Assembly (NCBI RefSeq): GCF_030409215.1
Contig: NZ_JAUFPL010000025.1
Span: forward strand, 1 to 64,000
Length of the DNA stretch: 64,000 bases
Direction: 5' to 3'
DNA from: Halomonas ramblicola
Lineage (GTDB): Bacteria; Pseudomonadota; Gammaproteobacteria; Pseudomonadales; Halomonadaceae
Numbering within the stretch: the first letter of the stretch is position 1; each line of letters begins with the position of its first letter. Both the position numbers and the translations under genes were made by a program. Shown one piece after another: positions 43,194 to 52,253 of the stretch. The notes beneath the pieces are model-generated. The model made no database searches. It saw only the letters and a list, made by a program, of their open reading frames with translations, and was not told the origin of the DNA.

Positions 43194-44720
43194 TTATGAA
43201 CCGGAGGGGACCGGGAAACGGGCGCGCGCCTCGAGGTCGTCCAGGTCGATGGTGTTGCGCATGTACTGGGTGCTGGCATCGAACACCGGCTGGTGATCCC
43301 AGGGGGTGACCCTGCCCTTCATGTTGGCGCGGGCCACCAGCTTGCGGCGGCGCTGGCTGTCCAGCACTTGCTGATGCAGCTTCTCGGTATCCCAGTGACG
43401 GGCGATCTCGTCGCGGAACTGCTTGCACAGGTCCAGGTGCGCGGGATCCTCGGCCAGGTTGGTCAGTTCCAGCGGATCGGCCTCGAGATCGAACAACTGG
43501 TCGGGGTCCGGGGCGGTGTGGACGAACTTGTAGCGCCCGCGGCGGATCATCAGCAGCGGGGCGATCGCGCCCTCGCCGCAGTATTCGCCAATCGCCTCGT
43601 CGTGGCCGCCGTTGCCGGTCAGGTGCGGAATCAGGCTGCGGCCGTCGACGGGCACGGCGTAGTCCGGCGCGGTACCGTCATGGGCGAGTTCGGCGAAGGT
43701 CGGCAGCAGGTCCATGGTGGAGACGGACTCCTTGACTCGCCCGGGGGTGAAGCGGCCCGGCGCGTGGACGATCATCGGCACCCGGGCGGAATCCTCGAAC
43801 CAGCTCATCTTGTACCACAGGCCACGCTCACCGAGCATGTCGCCGTGATCGCCGGAGAACACGATGATGGTGTCCTCGTCCAGCCCGGTCTCCTCGAGGG
43901 CCTTGAGCACGGCGCCGAGCTGATCGTCGACATAGCTGAGCGCCCCGTAGTAGGCATGGCGGGCATTGCGGATCTGCGCGTCGTTGATGGTGTCCTCGTC
44001 GCACTGGTAGACGTAACGCAGGCGCTTGGAGTGCGGATCCATCAAGTCGCGGGAATAGGGCACGCGAGGCATGTCGATGTCGTCATGGTCGTAGCGGTCC
44101 CAGTACTCCTGCGGGATGGTGTAGGGGTCGTGCGGGTGGGTCAGCGACACGGTCAGGCAGAAGGGGCGCTGCTCGCCGTTCCGCGCGTAATCGTAGAGGA
44201 AGCGCTGGGCGCGGAAGGCGACCTCGTCGTCGAAATCGAGCTGGTTGGAACGCACGCAGGGGCCGGCCTCAATCACCGAGGACATGTTGTGGTAGTAGCT
44301 CGGACGCTTTTCGAAGTCCTCCCAGTCGACGTACCAGCCGTAGTCGGCCGGGTAGATGTCGGTGGTCAGGCGTTCCTCGAAGCCGTGGAGCTGGTCGGGG
44401 CCGCAGAAGTGCATCTTGCCCGACAGCGCGGTGGTGTAGCCGGCATCGCGCAGGTAGTGGGCGAAGGTCGGGGTGTCGGCAGGAAAGTCGGCGGCGTTGT
44501 CGTAGGCGCCGATGCGCGACGGCAGCTGGCCGGCCATCAGGACGAAGCGCGACGGCGCGCACAGCGGGCTGTTGCAGTAGGCGGAGTCGAAGACCACCCC
44601 TTCGGCAGCCAGGCGCGACAGGTGCGGGGTCTTGACCAGCGGATGGCCGTAGAAGGGCAGGGCCGATGCCGCCATCTGGTCGGCCATCAGGAACAGGATG
44701 TTGGGCTGCTTGCGCGTCAT
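43194..44720 (-). CDS. betC: Choline-sulfatase
   Basis: This 508-residue sulfatase has the formylglycine motif CAPSR at Cys54-Arg58, preceded by NILFLMADQM (metal site) and followed by SGKMHFCGPDQLHGFEERL, VFSGDHGDMLGERGLWYKMSWFEDSARVPMIV and a C-terminal choline-sulfatase domain (VTPWDHQPVFDASTQYMRNTIDLDDLE). It releases choline and sulfate from choline-O-sulfate. No signal peptide is seen, as in cytoplasmic BetC. An AGGAGG ribosome site precedes the ATG at 44720. It is divergent from a LysR gene. Confidence 0.92.
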   Translation of the reverse strand: MTRKQPNILFLMADQMAASALPFYGHPLVKTPHLSRLAAEGVVFDSAYCNSPLCAPSRFVLMAGQLPSRIGAYDNAADFPADTPTFAHYLRDAGYTTALSGKMHFCGPDQLHGFEERLTTDIYPADYGWYVDWEDFEKRPSYYHNMSSVIEAGPCVRSNQLDFDDEVAFRAQRFLYDYARNGEQRPFCLTVSLTHPHDPYTIPQEYWDRYDHDDIDMPRVPYSRDLMDPHSKRLRYVYQCDEDTINDAQIRNARHAYYGALSYVDDQLGAVLKALEETGLDEDTIIVFSGDHGDMLGERGLWYKMSWFEDSARVPMIVHAPGRFTPGRVKESVSTMDLLPTFAELAHDGTAPDYAVPVDGRSLIPHLTGNGGHDEAIGEYCGEGAIAPLLMIRRGRYKFVHTAPDPDQLFDLEADPLELTNLAEDPAHLDLCKQFRDEIARHWDTEKLHQQVLDSQRRRKLVARANMKGRVTPWDHQPVFDASTQYMRNTIDLDDLEARARFPVPSGS

Positions 44721-44775
44721 GGGGCCTCCTCTTGTCATTGATGCGAGCTGGGGGTACGGGGACTCGCTTCCAGCC

Positions 44776-44808
44776 TTGACTGGCTGTCGCAACAGTCTCT
44801 CTGCTAAT
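44776..44808. promoter_or_regulatory. betC/LysR divergent promoter region with dyad
   Basis: CTGT-CGCA-ACAG (44784-44795) is a short inverted repeat downstream of a plus-strand TTGACT (44776-44781), about 60 bases from both starts. It is a candidate LysR site. Confidence 0.35.
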
Positions 44809-44859
44809 CTCATACCCTGTAAACTCGGTAAATTTTTATGGGAGGCATCGCTATACCTA

Positions 44860-45798
44860 ATGTCATGGATAGCCCGGGCGGCGTCGCCCAACAGCCTGCG
44901 GGTGTTCGAGGCGGCGGCTCGGCACCTCAGCTTCACCGCCGCGGCCCGCGAGCTGCGCTCGACCCAGTCGGCCGTCAGCCAGCAGGTTCGCAGCCTGGAA
45001 GAGCAGCTCGGCCTGCCCCTGTTCGAGCGGATCTACCGTGGCGTGAGGCTGACCGAGGCGGGACAGGCGCTGTTCGTCGGTGTGCAGGAGGGGTTCGCCA
45101 CCATCGATCGTACGATCGACCGGCTCCAGCACCGGCATCGCCATCCCCACGTGAACATCCTCACCGACTTCTCGTTCGCGGCTTACTGGCTGATGCCCCG
45201 GCTGCCGAGCTTCCGCGAACGGCACCCGCATATCGACGTGCGCATCGTGACCAATCAGGGCGTCCTCGACTGGCGTACCCAGGAAGTGGACATCGCCATC
45301 CTGTTCTGCGACGAGCGGACCCTGGCGGGCGGGGTGCCGCCGTTGTTCCGGGAAGAGGTCTTGCCGGTGTGCAGTCCGGGCTTCCTGCGGCAGCACGGCC
45401 CGATCGCCTCGCCGCAGCGGCTGGCGGAGCTGCCGCTGCTGACGCTGCTGGCCGAACAGGGGCAGAGCTGGCTGGACTGGCCGCGCTATTTCGCGCAGCA
45501 GGCGGGCATCGACTACCTGGAGTCGTCGGAGCTGACGTTCAACAACTACACCCTGCTGATCCAGGCGGCGATCGCCGGCCAGGGCATCGGGATGGGCTGG
45601 CGGGGGTTGATCGACGACCTGCTCGACGGCGGCATGCTGGTAAGCCTGCCGGAACTGCAGATCCGCTCGTCGCGTGGCTACGGGTTGATCGATGCCCAGC
45701 CCGACGCATCGAGCGAGGCGAAGCGAGCGCTGTGGGCGTGGGTGCTGGACTGTGCGGCGGAAGCCGGGAGAGAAAAAGCCGGCCGGACGCAGGCCTGA
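44860..45798 (+). CDS. LysR-family regulator next to choline-sulfatase
   Basis: This protein of 312 residues has the LysR helix-turn-helix SLRVFEAAARHLSFTAAARELRSTQSAVSQQVRSLEEQLG (GcvA-like) and a substrate domain. The ATG at 44860 lies about 14 bases after GGGAGG, a long spacing, but no other in-frame start fits. Its divergent position from betC matches choline-sulfate utilisation regulators in other proteobacteria. It is convergent with glcG. Confidence 0.87.
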   Translation: MSWIARAASPNSLRVFEAAARHLSFTAAARELRSTQSAVSQQVRSLEEQLGLPLFERIYRGVRLTEAGQALFVGVQEGFATIDRTIDRLQHRHRHPHVNILTDFSFAAYWLMPRLPSFRERHPHIDVRIVTNQGVLDWRTQEVDIAILFCDERTLAGGVPPLFREEVLPVCSPGFLRQHGPIASPQRLAELPLLTLLAEQGQSWLDWPRYFAQQAGIDYLESSELTFNNYTLLIQAAIAGQGIGMGWRGLIDDLLDGGMLVSLPELQIRSSRGYGLIDAQPDASSEAKRALWAWVLDCAAEAGREKAGRTQA

Positions 45799-45824
45799 AG
45801 GGTCCTCCGGCCGGCCGGTGGCGA

Positions 45825-46226
45825 TCAGCCGAGGGCGGCGACGCCGGCCTTGGCGACCTGGACGTCCTGGTCGGGCTTGACGCCGGAGATGCCCACGCTG
45901 CCGGCCACCTCGCCGTCGACGAGCACCGGTACGCCCCCCGAGAGCAGCGCCTGCATGGGGGCGGTGACGAAGGCGGTGCGGCCGTTGTTGATCATCTCCT
46001 CGAAGACCTGGGTCTCCTTGCGGCCGATGGCGGCGTTGCGGGCCTTCTCGGTGGCCACGCCGGCGCTGAAGGGCGCGGCCCCGTCCAGGCGGCGCAGGCC
46101 CAGCAGGTGACCGCCATCGTCGGCCACGGCGATGGTCACCGCCCAGGCGTTGGCCTCGGCCTCTTGCTGGGCGGCGTCGAGGATGGCGTTGACGTCGTCC
46201 TGGGTCAGTACGGGCTTGGTCTGCAT
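45825..46226 (-). CDS. glcG: GlcG/HbpS-family protein
   Basis: This 133-residue protein has the GlcG fold pattern: LTQDDVNAILDAAQQEAEANAWAVTIAVADDGGHLLGLRRLDGA, then EKARNAAIGRKETQVFEE and GGVPVLVDGEVAGSVGISGVKPDQDVQVAKAG. HbpS homologues bind haem; GlcG's role in glycolate use is not established. It follows glcF on the same strand with a 309-base gap made largely of repeated glcF end sequence. Confidence 0.88.
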   Translation of the reverse strand: MQTKPVLTQDDVNAILDAAQQEAEANAWAVTIAVADDGGHLLGLRRLDGAAPFSAGVATEKARNAAIGRKETQVFEEMINNGRTAFVTAPMQALLSGGVPVLVDGEVAGSVGISGVKPDQDVQVAKAGVAALG

Positions 46227-46339
46227 GTCACTCTCCTTGGATTCGCATCTTGTGATTTATTGGTCTTGGCACATGGGTGCTCGGTGACCGGGACGCGTGC
46301 TGCGCCCGGTACAATTCAAGTGGCGCCGGTCAGGTCAGG
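46227..46339. other. Gap upstream of glcG, no gene
   Basis: This is the part of the glcF-glcG gap that does not belong to the 103-base repeat. It contains the glcG ribosome site (GGAGAGTGAC, minus strand) and an AT-rich patch near 46250-46270 that could hold a glcG promoter. Confidence 0.4.
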
Positions 46340-46614
46340 GCCTCGTCGACGATCTCGATCCAGTGCCTGACAGGCATGCGGCCGGCGCCGGCGAGGTGGG
46401 TCTGGCACCTGAATGATTGAGCGCGGTGACGATCATGTGAGTGCCTCGTCGACGATCTCGATCCAGTGCCTGACTGGCGTGCGGCCGGCGCCGGCGAGGT
46501 GGGTCTGGCACCTGAATGATTGAGCGCGGTGACGATCATGTGAGTGCCTCGTCGACGATCTCGATCCAGTGCCTGACTGGCGTGCGGCCGGCGCCGGCGA
46601 GGTGGGTCTGGCAC
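46340..46614. repeat. 103-bp tandem repeat derived from the glcF 3' end
   Basis: Three head-to-tail copies with an exact 103-base period: a partial copy from 46340, a full copy at 46431-46533, and a third from 46534 that is the genuine end of glcF. GCCTCGTCGAC recurs at 46340, 46443 and 46546, and GATCATGTGA at 46431 and 46534. The first copy differs from the others at a few bases (GACAGGCATG versus GACTGGCGTG). Each copy holds the palindromic GCCGGCGCCGGC. In the two extra copies the bases upstream of the shared part differ from true glcF. Confidence 0.85.
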
Positions 46615-47768
46615 CCGATGTTCGCGGTGACGATCACCTCGGGGTCGCCGGCCTCCAGGTTGTCGAGCTTGTTGTCGCGCAGCTGGGTGGCGAGCTCCGG
46701 CTGGGTGATGCTGTAGGTGCCTGCCGAGCCGCAGCACAGGTGGGCGTCGGCGACCGGCGTGAGGGCGAAGCCGAGCCGCGTCAGCACGCCCTCCACGGCG
46801 CCGCCCAGCTGCTGGGCGTGCTGCAGGGTGCAGGGACAGTGGAAGGCGAGCCGGCGGCCCTCCTTGACCTTCAGGTCGTCGAGGTCCTCGTCGCGCAGTA
46901 TCTCCGAGAGGTCCTTCGCCAGTTCGCTGACCCGGGCCGCCTTCTCGGCGTAGGCCGGGTCGTCGGCGAGGATGTCGACGTACTCCTTGACGAAGGCCCC
47001 GCAGCCACTGGCGGTCTGGACGATGGCTTCACAGCCGGCCTCGATGTGTGGCCACCAGGCGTCGATATTGGCGCGGGCTCGGGCCCGTCCGTCGTCCTGG
47101 GCATTGAGGTGGAAGTCGATGGCTCCACAGCAGCCCGCCTCGGCGACCGGGGTGAGCCCGATCCCCAGGCGGTCCAGCACCCGGGCGGTGGCGGCGTTGG
47201 TGTTGGGCGACAGGCCCGGCTGCACACAGCCCTCGAGGATCAGCATCCGGCGCTCGTGGCGGTGATGGTCGGGGCGCGTGCCGGCGTCCACCGGCGCTGG
47301 CGGCAGCTTGTCGCGCAGCGTGCCGGGGACCAGCGGGCGGAAGGTCAGGCCCAGCCTGAGCAGCGCCTGGAAGCGTTTGGGATCCACCAGCGCCTTGCGC
47401 AGCCCGAAGCGCAGGGCGCGTTCGGCGGGCCCCCGCGGCACCCGGCGCTCGATCTCGGCGCGGCCGATGTCGAGCAGCTTGTGGTACTCCACGCCCGAGG
47501 GGCAGGTGGTCTCGCAGTTGCGGCAGGTGAGGCAGCGATCCAGGTGCAGCCGGGTCTCCTCGGTGACCTGGTCGTCATCGTCGCGGCTCTCCAGCAGCTC
47601 CTTCATCAGGTAGATGCGCCCGCGCGGGCCGTCCCGCTCGTCGCCGAGCAACTGGTAGGTGGGGCAGGTGGCGTTGCAGAAGCCGCAGTGCACGCAGGTG
47701 CGCAGTACGCGATCGGCCTCGCGGATATGCGGCTGCTTGAGGGCTTCCTCGGTGAAGTGCGTCTGCAT
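46536..47768 (-). CDS. glcF: Glycolate oxidase iron-sulfur subunit
   Basis: This 410-residue protein has two 4Fe-4S clusters: C25-C28-C31-C35 (CVHCGFCNATCP) and C79-C82-C85-C89 (CLTCRNCETTCP). Two CCG domains follow, with EAGCCGAIDFHL and DAHLCCGSAGTYS. It passes electrons from GlcDE to the respiratory chain. Its ATG abuts the glcE stop. The last ~25 codons are duplicated downstream in two extra non-coding copies, but the gene itself ends normally in HWIEIVDEALT. Confidence 0.93.
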   Translation of the reverse strand: MQTHFTEEALKQPHIREADRVLRTCVHCGFCNATCPTYQLLGDERDGPRGRIYLMKELLESRDDDDQVTEETRLHLDRCLTCRNCETTCPSGVEYHKLLDIGRAEIERRVPRGPAERALRFGLRKALVDPKRFQALLRLGLTFRPLVPGTLRDKLPPAPVDAGTRPDHHRHERRMLILEGCVQPGLSPNTNAATARVLDRLGIGLTPVAEAGCCGAIDFHLNAQDDGRARARANIDAWWPHIEAGCEAIVQTASGCGAFVKEYVDILADDPAYAEKAARVSELAKDLSEILRDEDLDDLKVKEGRRLAFHCPCTLQHAQQLGGAVEGVLTRLGFALTPVADAHLCCGSAGTYSITQPELATQLRDNKLDNLEAGDPEVIVTANIGCQTHLAGAGRTPVRHWIEIVDEALT

Positions 47769-48845
47769 TCAGACCTCCGCGTAGAGTCGGCCGGGGTTGA
47801 AGATGCCGTGGGGGTCGAGCTCGGCCTTGAGGCGGCGGTGGTACCCGAGCAGCGCCGGCGTCAGTGGGGTGAAGGGCTCGGCGGCACCGGGCGTCAGGCA
47901 AGTCGCATGGCCGCCGACCCGGGCGCAGGCCGCGCGGATCGCCTCGGCGTCGGCATCGCTCTTCACCCAGCGCTGGGTGCCGGCCCAGTCGTAGAGCACC
48001 GGAGGCTCGCCCGGCAGGTCGAGGGGCGGGGTATTGGCGGGCAGCGAGAGACGCCACAAGGGAGCCTCACCGGCGGTAAAGAAGGGCAGGCGATGCTCGC
48101 GCAGGTCCGTCCAGAAGCCCGCCTCCAGGTCGTCGCCGCCCAGGCGTTCGGCGGTGGCGGCCACCGAGCTGGGGCCGCCCTCGAGACGCAGGTGCAGGGC
48201 ACCGTCGAGCCAGGCGGCGGCGCTGATCGGCATGGGCTTGCGGCCCCAGTCGGCGAGCTTCTCCAGGGCCACGTCGAGGGGCAGCTCGAGGCGCAGGCTG
48301 CGTGAGGTGCCCGGCTTGGGCAGCACCTTCAGGGTCACCTCGCTGAGCAGGCCCAGGGTGCCCTGGGCGCCGGCCATCAGCCTCGACAGGTCGTAGCCGG
48401 CCACGTTCTTCATGACCTGGCCGCCGAAGCGCTGTTCGACGCCCTCGCGGTTGATCACCCGGGCGCCGAGCATGAAGTCGCGCACGCTGCCGGCCCAGGG
48501 ACGGCGCGGGCCGGAGAGGCCGCTGGCCACCATGCCGCCGACGGTGGCGGCGTCGCCGAAGTGGGGCGGCTCGCAGGCGAGCATCTGGCCCTGCTCGGCG
48601 AGCGCGGCCTCCAGCTCGGCCAGTGGCGTGCCGGCGCGCACCGAGACGATCAGCTCCACCGGGTCGTAGTAGGTGATGCCGCGGTGCTCGCGGGTGGAGA
48701 GGGTGCGGCCCTCCACCGGCCGGCCGTAGAAGGCCTTGGTGTCACCGCCGACGAAGCGCAGCGGCGTCCCGTCGCGGTCGGCCGCGCGCACCTGTTCGGC
48801 GAGGGCCGCGGCCATGTCTTGGGCATTGTGCTGGGTCATGGTCAT
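47769..48845 (-). CDS. glcE: Glycolate oxidase FAD-binding subunit
   Basis: This 358-residue protein has the PCMH-type FAD-binding domain: TPLRFVGGDTKAFYGRP, the loop YYDPVELIVSVRAGTPLAELEAALAEQGQML and ATVGGMVASGLSGPRRPWAGSVRDFMLGARVI with MKNVAGYDLSRLMAGAQGTLG. It forms the glycolate oxidase core with GlcD and GlcF. The start may be the ATG at 48845 or at 48839. It begins 3 bases after glcD. Confidence 0.92.
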   Translation of the reverse strand: MTMTQHNAQDMAAALAEQVRAADRDGTPLRFVGGDTKAFYGRPVEGRTLSTREHRGITYYDPVELIVSVRAGTPLAELEAALAEQGQMLACEPPHFGDAATVGGMVASGLSGPRRPWAGSVRDFMLGARVINREGVEQRFGGQVMKNVAGYDLSRLMAGAQGTLGLLSEVTLKVLPKPGTSRSLRLELPLDVALEKLADWGRKPMPISAAAWLDGALHLRLEGGPSSVAATAERLGGDDLEAGFWTDLREHRLPFFTAGEAPLWRLSLPANTPPLDLPGEPPVLYDWAGTQRWVKSDADAEAIRAACARVGGHATCLTPGAAEPFTPLTPALLGYHRRLKAELDPHGIFNPGRLYAEV

Positions 48846-48848
48846 CTC

Positions 48849-50348
48849 TCAGAAGCGCGGCAGGTCGGGGTGCGGCAATTGACCCTTGTGCACGTGCATG
48901 GCGCCGAACTCGGCGCAGCGGGCCAGCGTGGGGATGTTCTTGCCCGGGTTGAGCAGCCCCGACGGGTCGAAGGCGGCCTTCACCGCGTGGAAGGTGGTGA
49001 TCTCGTCGGGGCGGAACTGGGTGCACATCTGGTTGATCTTCTCGCGACCCACGCCGTGCTCGCCGGTGATGGTGCCGCCGACCTCGACGCACAGCTCGAG
49101 GATCCTGCCGCCGAGCTCCTCGGCCTGCTCGAGCTCACCCTCGCGGTTGGCGTCGAACAGGATCAGCGGGTGCATGTTGCCGTCGCCGGCGTGGAAGACA
49201 TTGGCCACGCGCAGGCCGTATTCCTCGGAGAGGTCGGCGATGCCCTTGAGTACCCGCGGCAGCTCGCGGCGCGGGATGGTACCGTCCATGCAGTAGTAGT
49301 CCGGCGACATGCGGCCCACCGCCGGAAAGGCGTTCTTGCGGCCGGCCCAGAACCGGGCGCGCTCGGCCTCGTCGCGGGCCTGCCGGACGTCGGCGGCGCC
49401 GGCCTTCTCGAGCACCTCGCGCACGGTGGCGCAGTCGTCGTCCACGTCGGCCTCGACGCCGTCCAGCTCGCAGAGCAGGATGGCCTCGGCCTCCACCGGA
49501 TAACCGGCCCTGACGAAGTCCTCGGCGGCACGGATCGCCAGCTTGTCCATCATCTCCAGGCCGCCCGGGATGATGCCCGCGGCGATGATGTCGCCCACCG
49601 CGCGGCCGGCCTTTTCCACGTCGTCGAAGCTGGCCATCAGCACCTTGGCGGTCTCCGGCTTGGGCAGCAGCTTGACGGTGATCTCGGTGACCACGCCGAG
49701 CATGCCCTCGGAGCCGGTGAACAGCGCCAGCAGGTCGAAGCCGGGGGCGTCCAGGGCCTCGGAGCCCAGCGTCAGGCGCTCGCCCTCGATGGTCAGCACC
49801 TCGACCTTCAGTACGTTATGCACGGTGAGGCCGTACTTCAGGCAGTGCACGCCGCCGGCGTTCTCGGCGACGTTGCCACCGATGGAGCAGGCGATCTGCG
49901 AGGAGGGGTCGGGGGCGTAGTAGAGCCCGTAGGGTGCGGCGGCCTCGGAGATGGCCAGGTTGCGCACCCCGGGCTGGACGCGGGCGATGCGCGCTTCGGG
50001 GTCGACCTCGAGGATGCGGGCGAAGCGCGACATCACCAGCAGTACGCCCTGCTCCAGGGGCAGGGCGCCGCCGGAGAGGCCGGTGCCGGCGCCGCGGGTG
50101 ACCACCGGCACGCCCAGTTCCCGGCAGCGCCGGAGCAGGGTCGCCACCTGGTCGAGGGTCTCGGGCAGCGCCACCAGCATGGGTAGCACCCGGTAGGCGG
50201 AGAGGCCATCGCACTCGAAGGGCCGCAGGTCCTCCTCGCGGTGCAGCAGGGTCAGGTCCGGCACGGCCCGCTGCAGGTCGGCCAGCACCTCGGCCTTGTC
50301 GTTGCTCGGCAGTTCGCCGTCGAGCCTGGCGTCGTAGAGGATGTTCAT
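48849..50348 (-). CDS. glcD: Glycolate oxidase, FAD-linked subunit
   Basis: This 499-residue flavoprotein has the FAD-binding motif VVTRGAGTGLSGGALP, SSQIACSIGGNVAENAGGVHCLKYG and the C-terminal HAGDGNMHPLILFD and GTITGEHGVGREK. It oxidises glycolate (and D-lactate) to glyoxylate (pyruvate). It is the first gene of the glcDEFG operon, divergent from the FadR-type regulator glcC. Confidence 0.95.
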   Translation of the reverse strand: MNILYDARLDGELPSNDKAEVLADLQRAVPDLTLLHREEDLRPFECDGLSAYRVLPMLVALPETLDQVATLLRRCRELGVPVVTRGAGTGLSGGALPLEQGVLLVMSRFARILEVDPEARIARVQPGVRNLAISEAAAPYGLYYAPDPSSQIACSIGGNVAENAGGVHCLKYGLTVHNVLKVEVLTIEGERLTLGSEALDAPGFDLLALFTGSEGMLGVVTEITVKLLPKPETAKVLMASFDDVEKAGRAVGDIIAAGIIPGGLEMMDKLAIRAAEDFVRAGYPVEAEAILLCELDGVEADVDDDCATVREVLEKAGAADVRQARDEAERARFWAGRKNAFPAVGRMSPDYYCMDGTIPRRELPRVLKGIADLSEEYGLRVANVFHAGDGNMHPLILFDANREGELEQAEELGGRILELCVEVGGTITGEHGVGREKINQMCTQFRPDEITTFHAVKAAFDPSGLLNPGKNIPTLARCAEFGAMHVHKGQLPHPDLPRF

Positions 50349-50427
50349 GGTGACTCCCCCTGCATCGCGTCGTCGTGGAACGGAGTGGTTGGCTGCATGG
50401 TCGTTGGATCGGCTTGTCCATGGAAGG

Positions 50428-50507
50428 TGGTACAGGCCAATCTGTGACTTTGGCGGCCGTCTGTCCAGCCTGTGGTGCAGTGGTCAGACCAGTAATTCGT
50501 GTATAAT
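50428..50507 (+). promoter_or_regulatory. glcC/glcD divergent control region
   Basis: TGGTC-A-GACCA (50481-50491) is a perfect palindrome of the FadR-family type. TGGTACAGGCCA (50428-50439) is a weaker second copy. A consensus -10, TATAAT, lies at 50502-50507 on the glcC strand, just after the strong box. This fits autoregulation by GlcC together with control of glcD. Confidence 0.55.
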
Positions 50508-50593
50508 ATGAAACGATTTTCCAATTCCTCGTCTCGCAGGGTAAACGGGAGACGGCGTGCTGGCCAGCACGAAGAAGGGGCCGGAGGTGAGGC

Positions 50594-51373
50594 ATGAAGG
50601 CATGGGGTGAAGAGGCATCGGCGGGGCAACGCACACCGGAGAGCGTGGCGGCCCGGCTGGAGCAGTTGATCCTGGATGGGATCTTCCGTCCCGGGCAGTT
50701 GCTGCCCTCGGAGCGGCGGCTCTGCGATCGTCTGAACGTTTCCCGCGCCTCGCTGCGGGAGGGGCTACGCATCCTGCGCGGCAAGGGCATCATCGAGACC
50801 CGCCACGGCCACGGCTCCACGGTGGCCGCGCTGCTGCCGGCCCGGGAGCAGAGCCCGCTGATGCACCTGTTCCGGGATCATCCGCGGACCCTCTTCGACC
50901 TGCTCGAAGTGCGCGCCCTGCTGGAGGGGGAGTCCGCGCGGCTGGCGGCCAGCCGCGGCACCCCGGCGGACCGTGTGCTGATCACCCGGCGCTATCGGGA
51001 GATGGCGGATTACGTCGAGTCGGTCGACCCGGTCGATGTGGAGCGGTTGGCGCGGCTGGATCACGCCTTCCATCTGGCGGTCTCCCAGGCCTCCCACAAC
51101 CCCGTGCTGGTGCATACCCTGCAGAGCGTGACCGACCTGTTGCTCAGTTCGGTGTTCGCCTCGGTGAAGAACCTCTACCACCGGCCGGGGCCCAGGAAGA
51201 TGATCAACCGACAGCATGCCCGGCTGCACGACGCCGTGGTGCAGGGCAAGCCCGAGCTGGCCCGCCGCGTGGCCCTGGAGCACCTCTCCAGCGTCGGCGA
51301 CGCCCTCAGGGAGATCGAGGCCGAGGACGAGCGCCTGGAGCGCTCGGCCATGCGGCTGGAAGAGTGGGGATGA
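50594..51373 (+). CDS. glcC: GntR/FadR-family regulator of glycolate genes
   Basis: The 259-residue protein has an N-terminal GntR winged helix (ARLEQLILDGIFRPGQLLPSERRLCDRLNVSRASLREGLRILRGKGIIETRHGHGS) and a C-terminal FCD domain with metal-site histidines (LARLDHAFHLAVSQASHN, MINRQHARLHDAV). It is divergent from glcDEFG as in other proteobacteria. The effector should be glycolate or a related hydroxy acid. Confidence 0.88.
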   Translation: MKAWGEEASAGQRTPESVAARLEQLILDGIFRPGQLLPSERRLCDRLNVSRASLREGLRILRGKGIIETRHGHGSTVAALLPAREQSPLMHLFRDHPRTLFDLLEVRALLEGESARLAASRGTPADRVLITRRYREMADYVESVDPVDVERLARLDHAFHLAVSQASHNPVLVHTLQSVTDLLLSSVFASVKNLYHRPGPRKMINRQHARLHDAVVQGKPELARRVALEHLSSVGDALREIEAEDERLERSAMRLEEWG

Positions 51374-51410
51374 GCCTGGTACCTGGAATGATCGGGTTGA
51401 CCATATGGCC

Positions 51411-51424
51411 TTATGAATTCATAA
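51411..51424 (+). promoter_or_regulatory. Perfect AT palindrome upstream of the GntR gene (box 1)
   Basis: TTATGAATTCATAA is a perfect 14-bp palindrome 87 bases upstream of the GntR start. Related boxes lie at 57210, 63304 and 63584. It is the probable autoregulatory operator. Confidence 0.6.
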
Positions 51425-51510
51425 TTAGGATTTAATGATTCCATTGCATGATGCGATCGCCAGCCAAGGTCTGTCGAATCGCGCCTTGCACAAGGTCGGG
51501 ATGATTCCTC

Positions 51511-52164
51511 ATGGAAAAAATCAGGCAGAACACCCTGCATGGTGAGGTTGCCGAGCGGATTCGCGATCTGATCGCTCAGGGTACGCTGGCGCCCGGTAGT
51601 CGTGTTCCCGAAAAACAGCTGTGCGAGCAGTTCGGGGTGTCCCGGACCCCCCTCAGAGAGGCCCTCAAGGTCCTGGCCTATGAAGGCTTCGTCGAGCTGT
51701 TGCCGAACCGCGGTGCCCGGGTTGCCAAGTTGACCAGGGCAACGCTCAAGAACACCTTCGAGGTCATGCAGAGCCTCGAGGCCCTGGCTGGCGAACTGGC
51801 TGGGGAGCGAATCACCGAGACGGAGCTGGCCAACATCGAGGCGCTCCATTACCAGATGCTGTCACACTACAAGCGTGGCAACATGCAGGAGTACCTGCTG
51901 GCGAACCAGCAGATTCACGAGGCCATCGTGGTGGCCTCCCAGAATGACGTGCTCATCGACGTCTACAAGAACCTTAACCATCGCGTGCGACGGGTGCGTT
52001 TCACCGCCGAGTTGAGCAACGACTACTGGTCTCAGGCGATCAGTGAGCACGAATCCATGGTCGAGGCGCTGCGGGCCCGCGACGGCGCTGCCCTCGGGGG
52101 GATTCTCAGCCGTCACCTGCGCAACAAGGTGGAGATGTCGGCACTGGAGGAAATGGCTGAATAG
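51511..52164 (+). CDS. GntR-family regulator (FCD domain)
   Basis: This 217-residue protein has a GntR winged helix (VAERIRDLIAQGTLAPGSRVPEKQLCEQFGVSRTPLREALKVLAYEGFVELLPNRGA) and an FCD effector domain (NQQIHEAIVVASQNDVL; ISEHESMVEAL). It faces the lactonase-TRAP operon tail to tail. The perfect palindrome upstream and its relatives in front of other sugar-acid genes suggest it controls this island. The effector is unknown and probably a sugar acid. Confidence 0.87.
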   Translation: MEKIRQNTLHGEVAERIRDLIAQGTLAPGSRVPEKQLCEQFGVSRTPLREALKVLAYEGFVELLPNRGARVAKLTRATLKNTFEVMQSLEALAGELAGERITETELANIEALHYQMLSHYKRGNMQEYLLANQQIHEAIVVASQNDVLIDVYKNLNHRVRRVRFTAELSNDYWSQAISEHESMVEALRARDGAALGGILSRHLRNKVEMSALEEMAE

Positions 52165-52253
52165 CGCCAGGCCCCTGCCGGTCGCGTCGCGATCGACAAG
52201 GCCCGCAGCGACGGGCGGTGCGCCCTGCACGGCGCGCCGCCCTCGTCATGGGC

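Noticed and set aside
46340..46614. Possible CRISPR array
   Set aside because: The repeats are 103 bases, directly adjacent without spacers, and derive from the glcF coding end.
46330..46737. A 135-codon minus-strand frame through the tandem repeats
   Set aside because: It is created by the repeated glcF end read partly out of frame; the true glcF frame ends at 46536.
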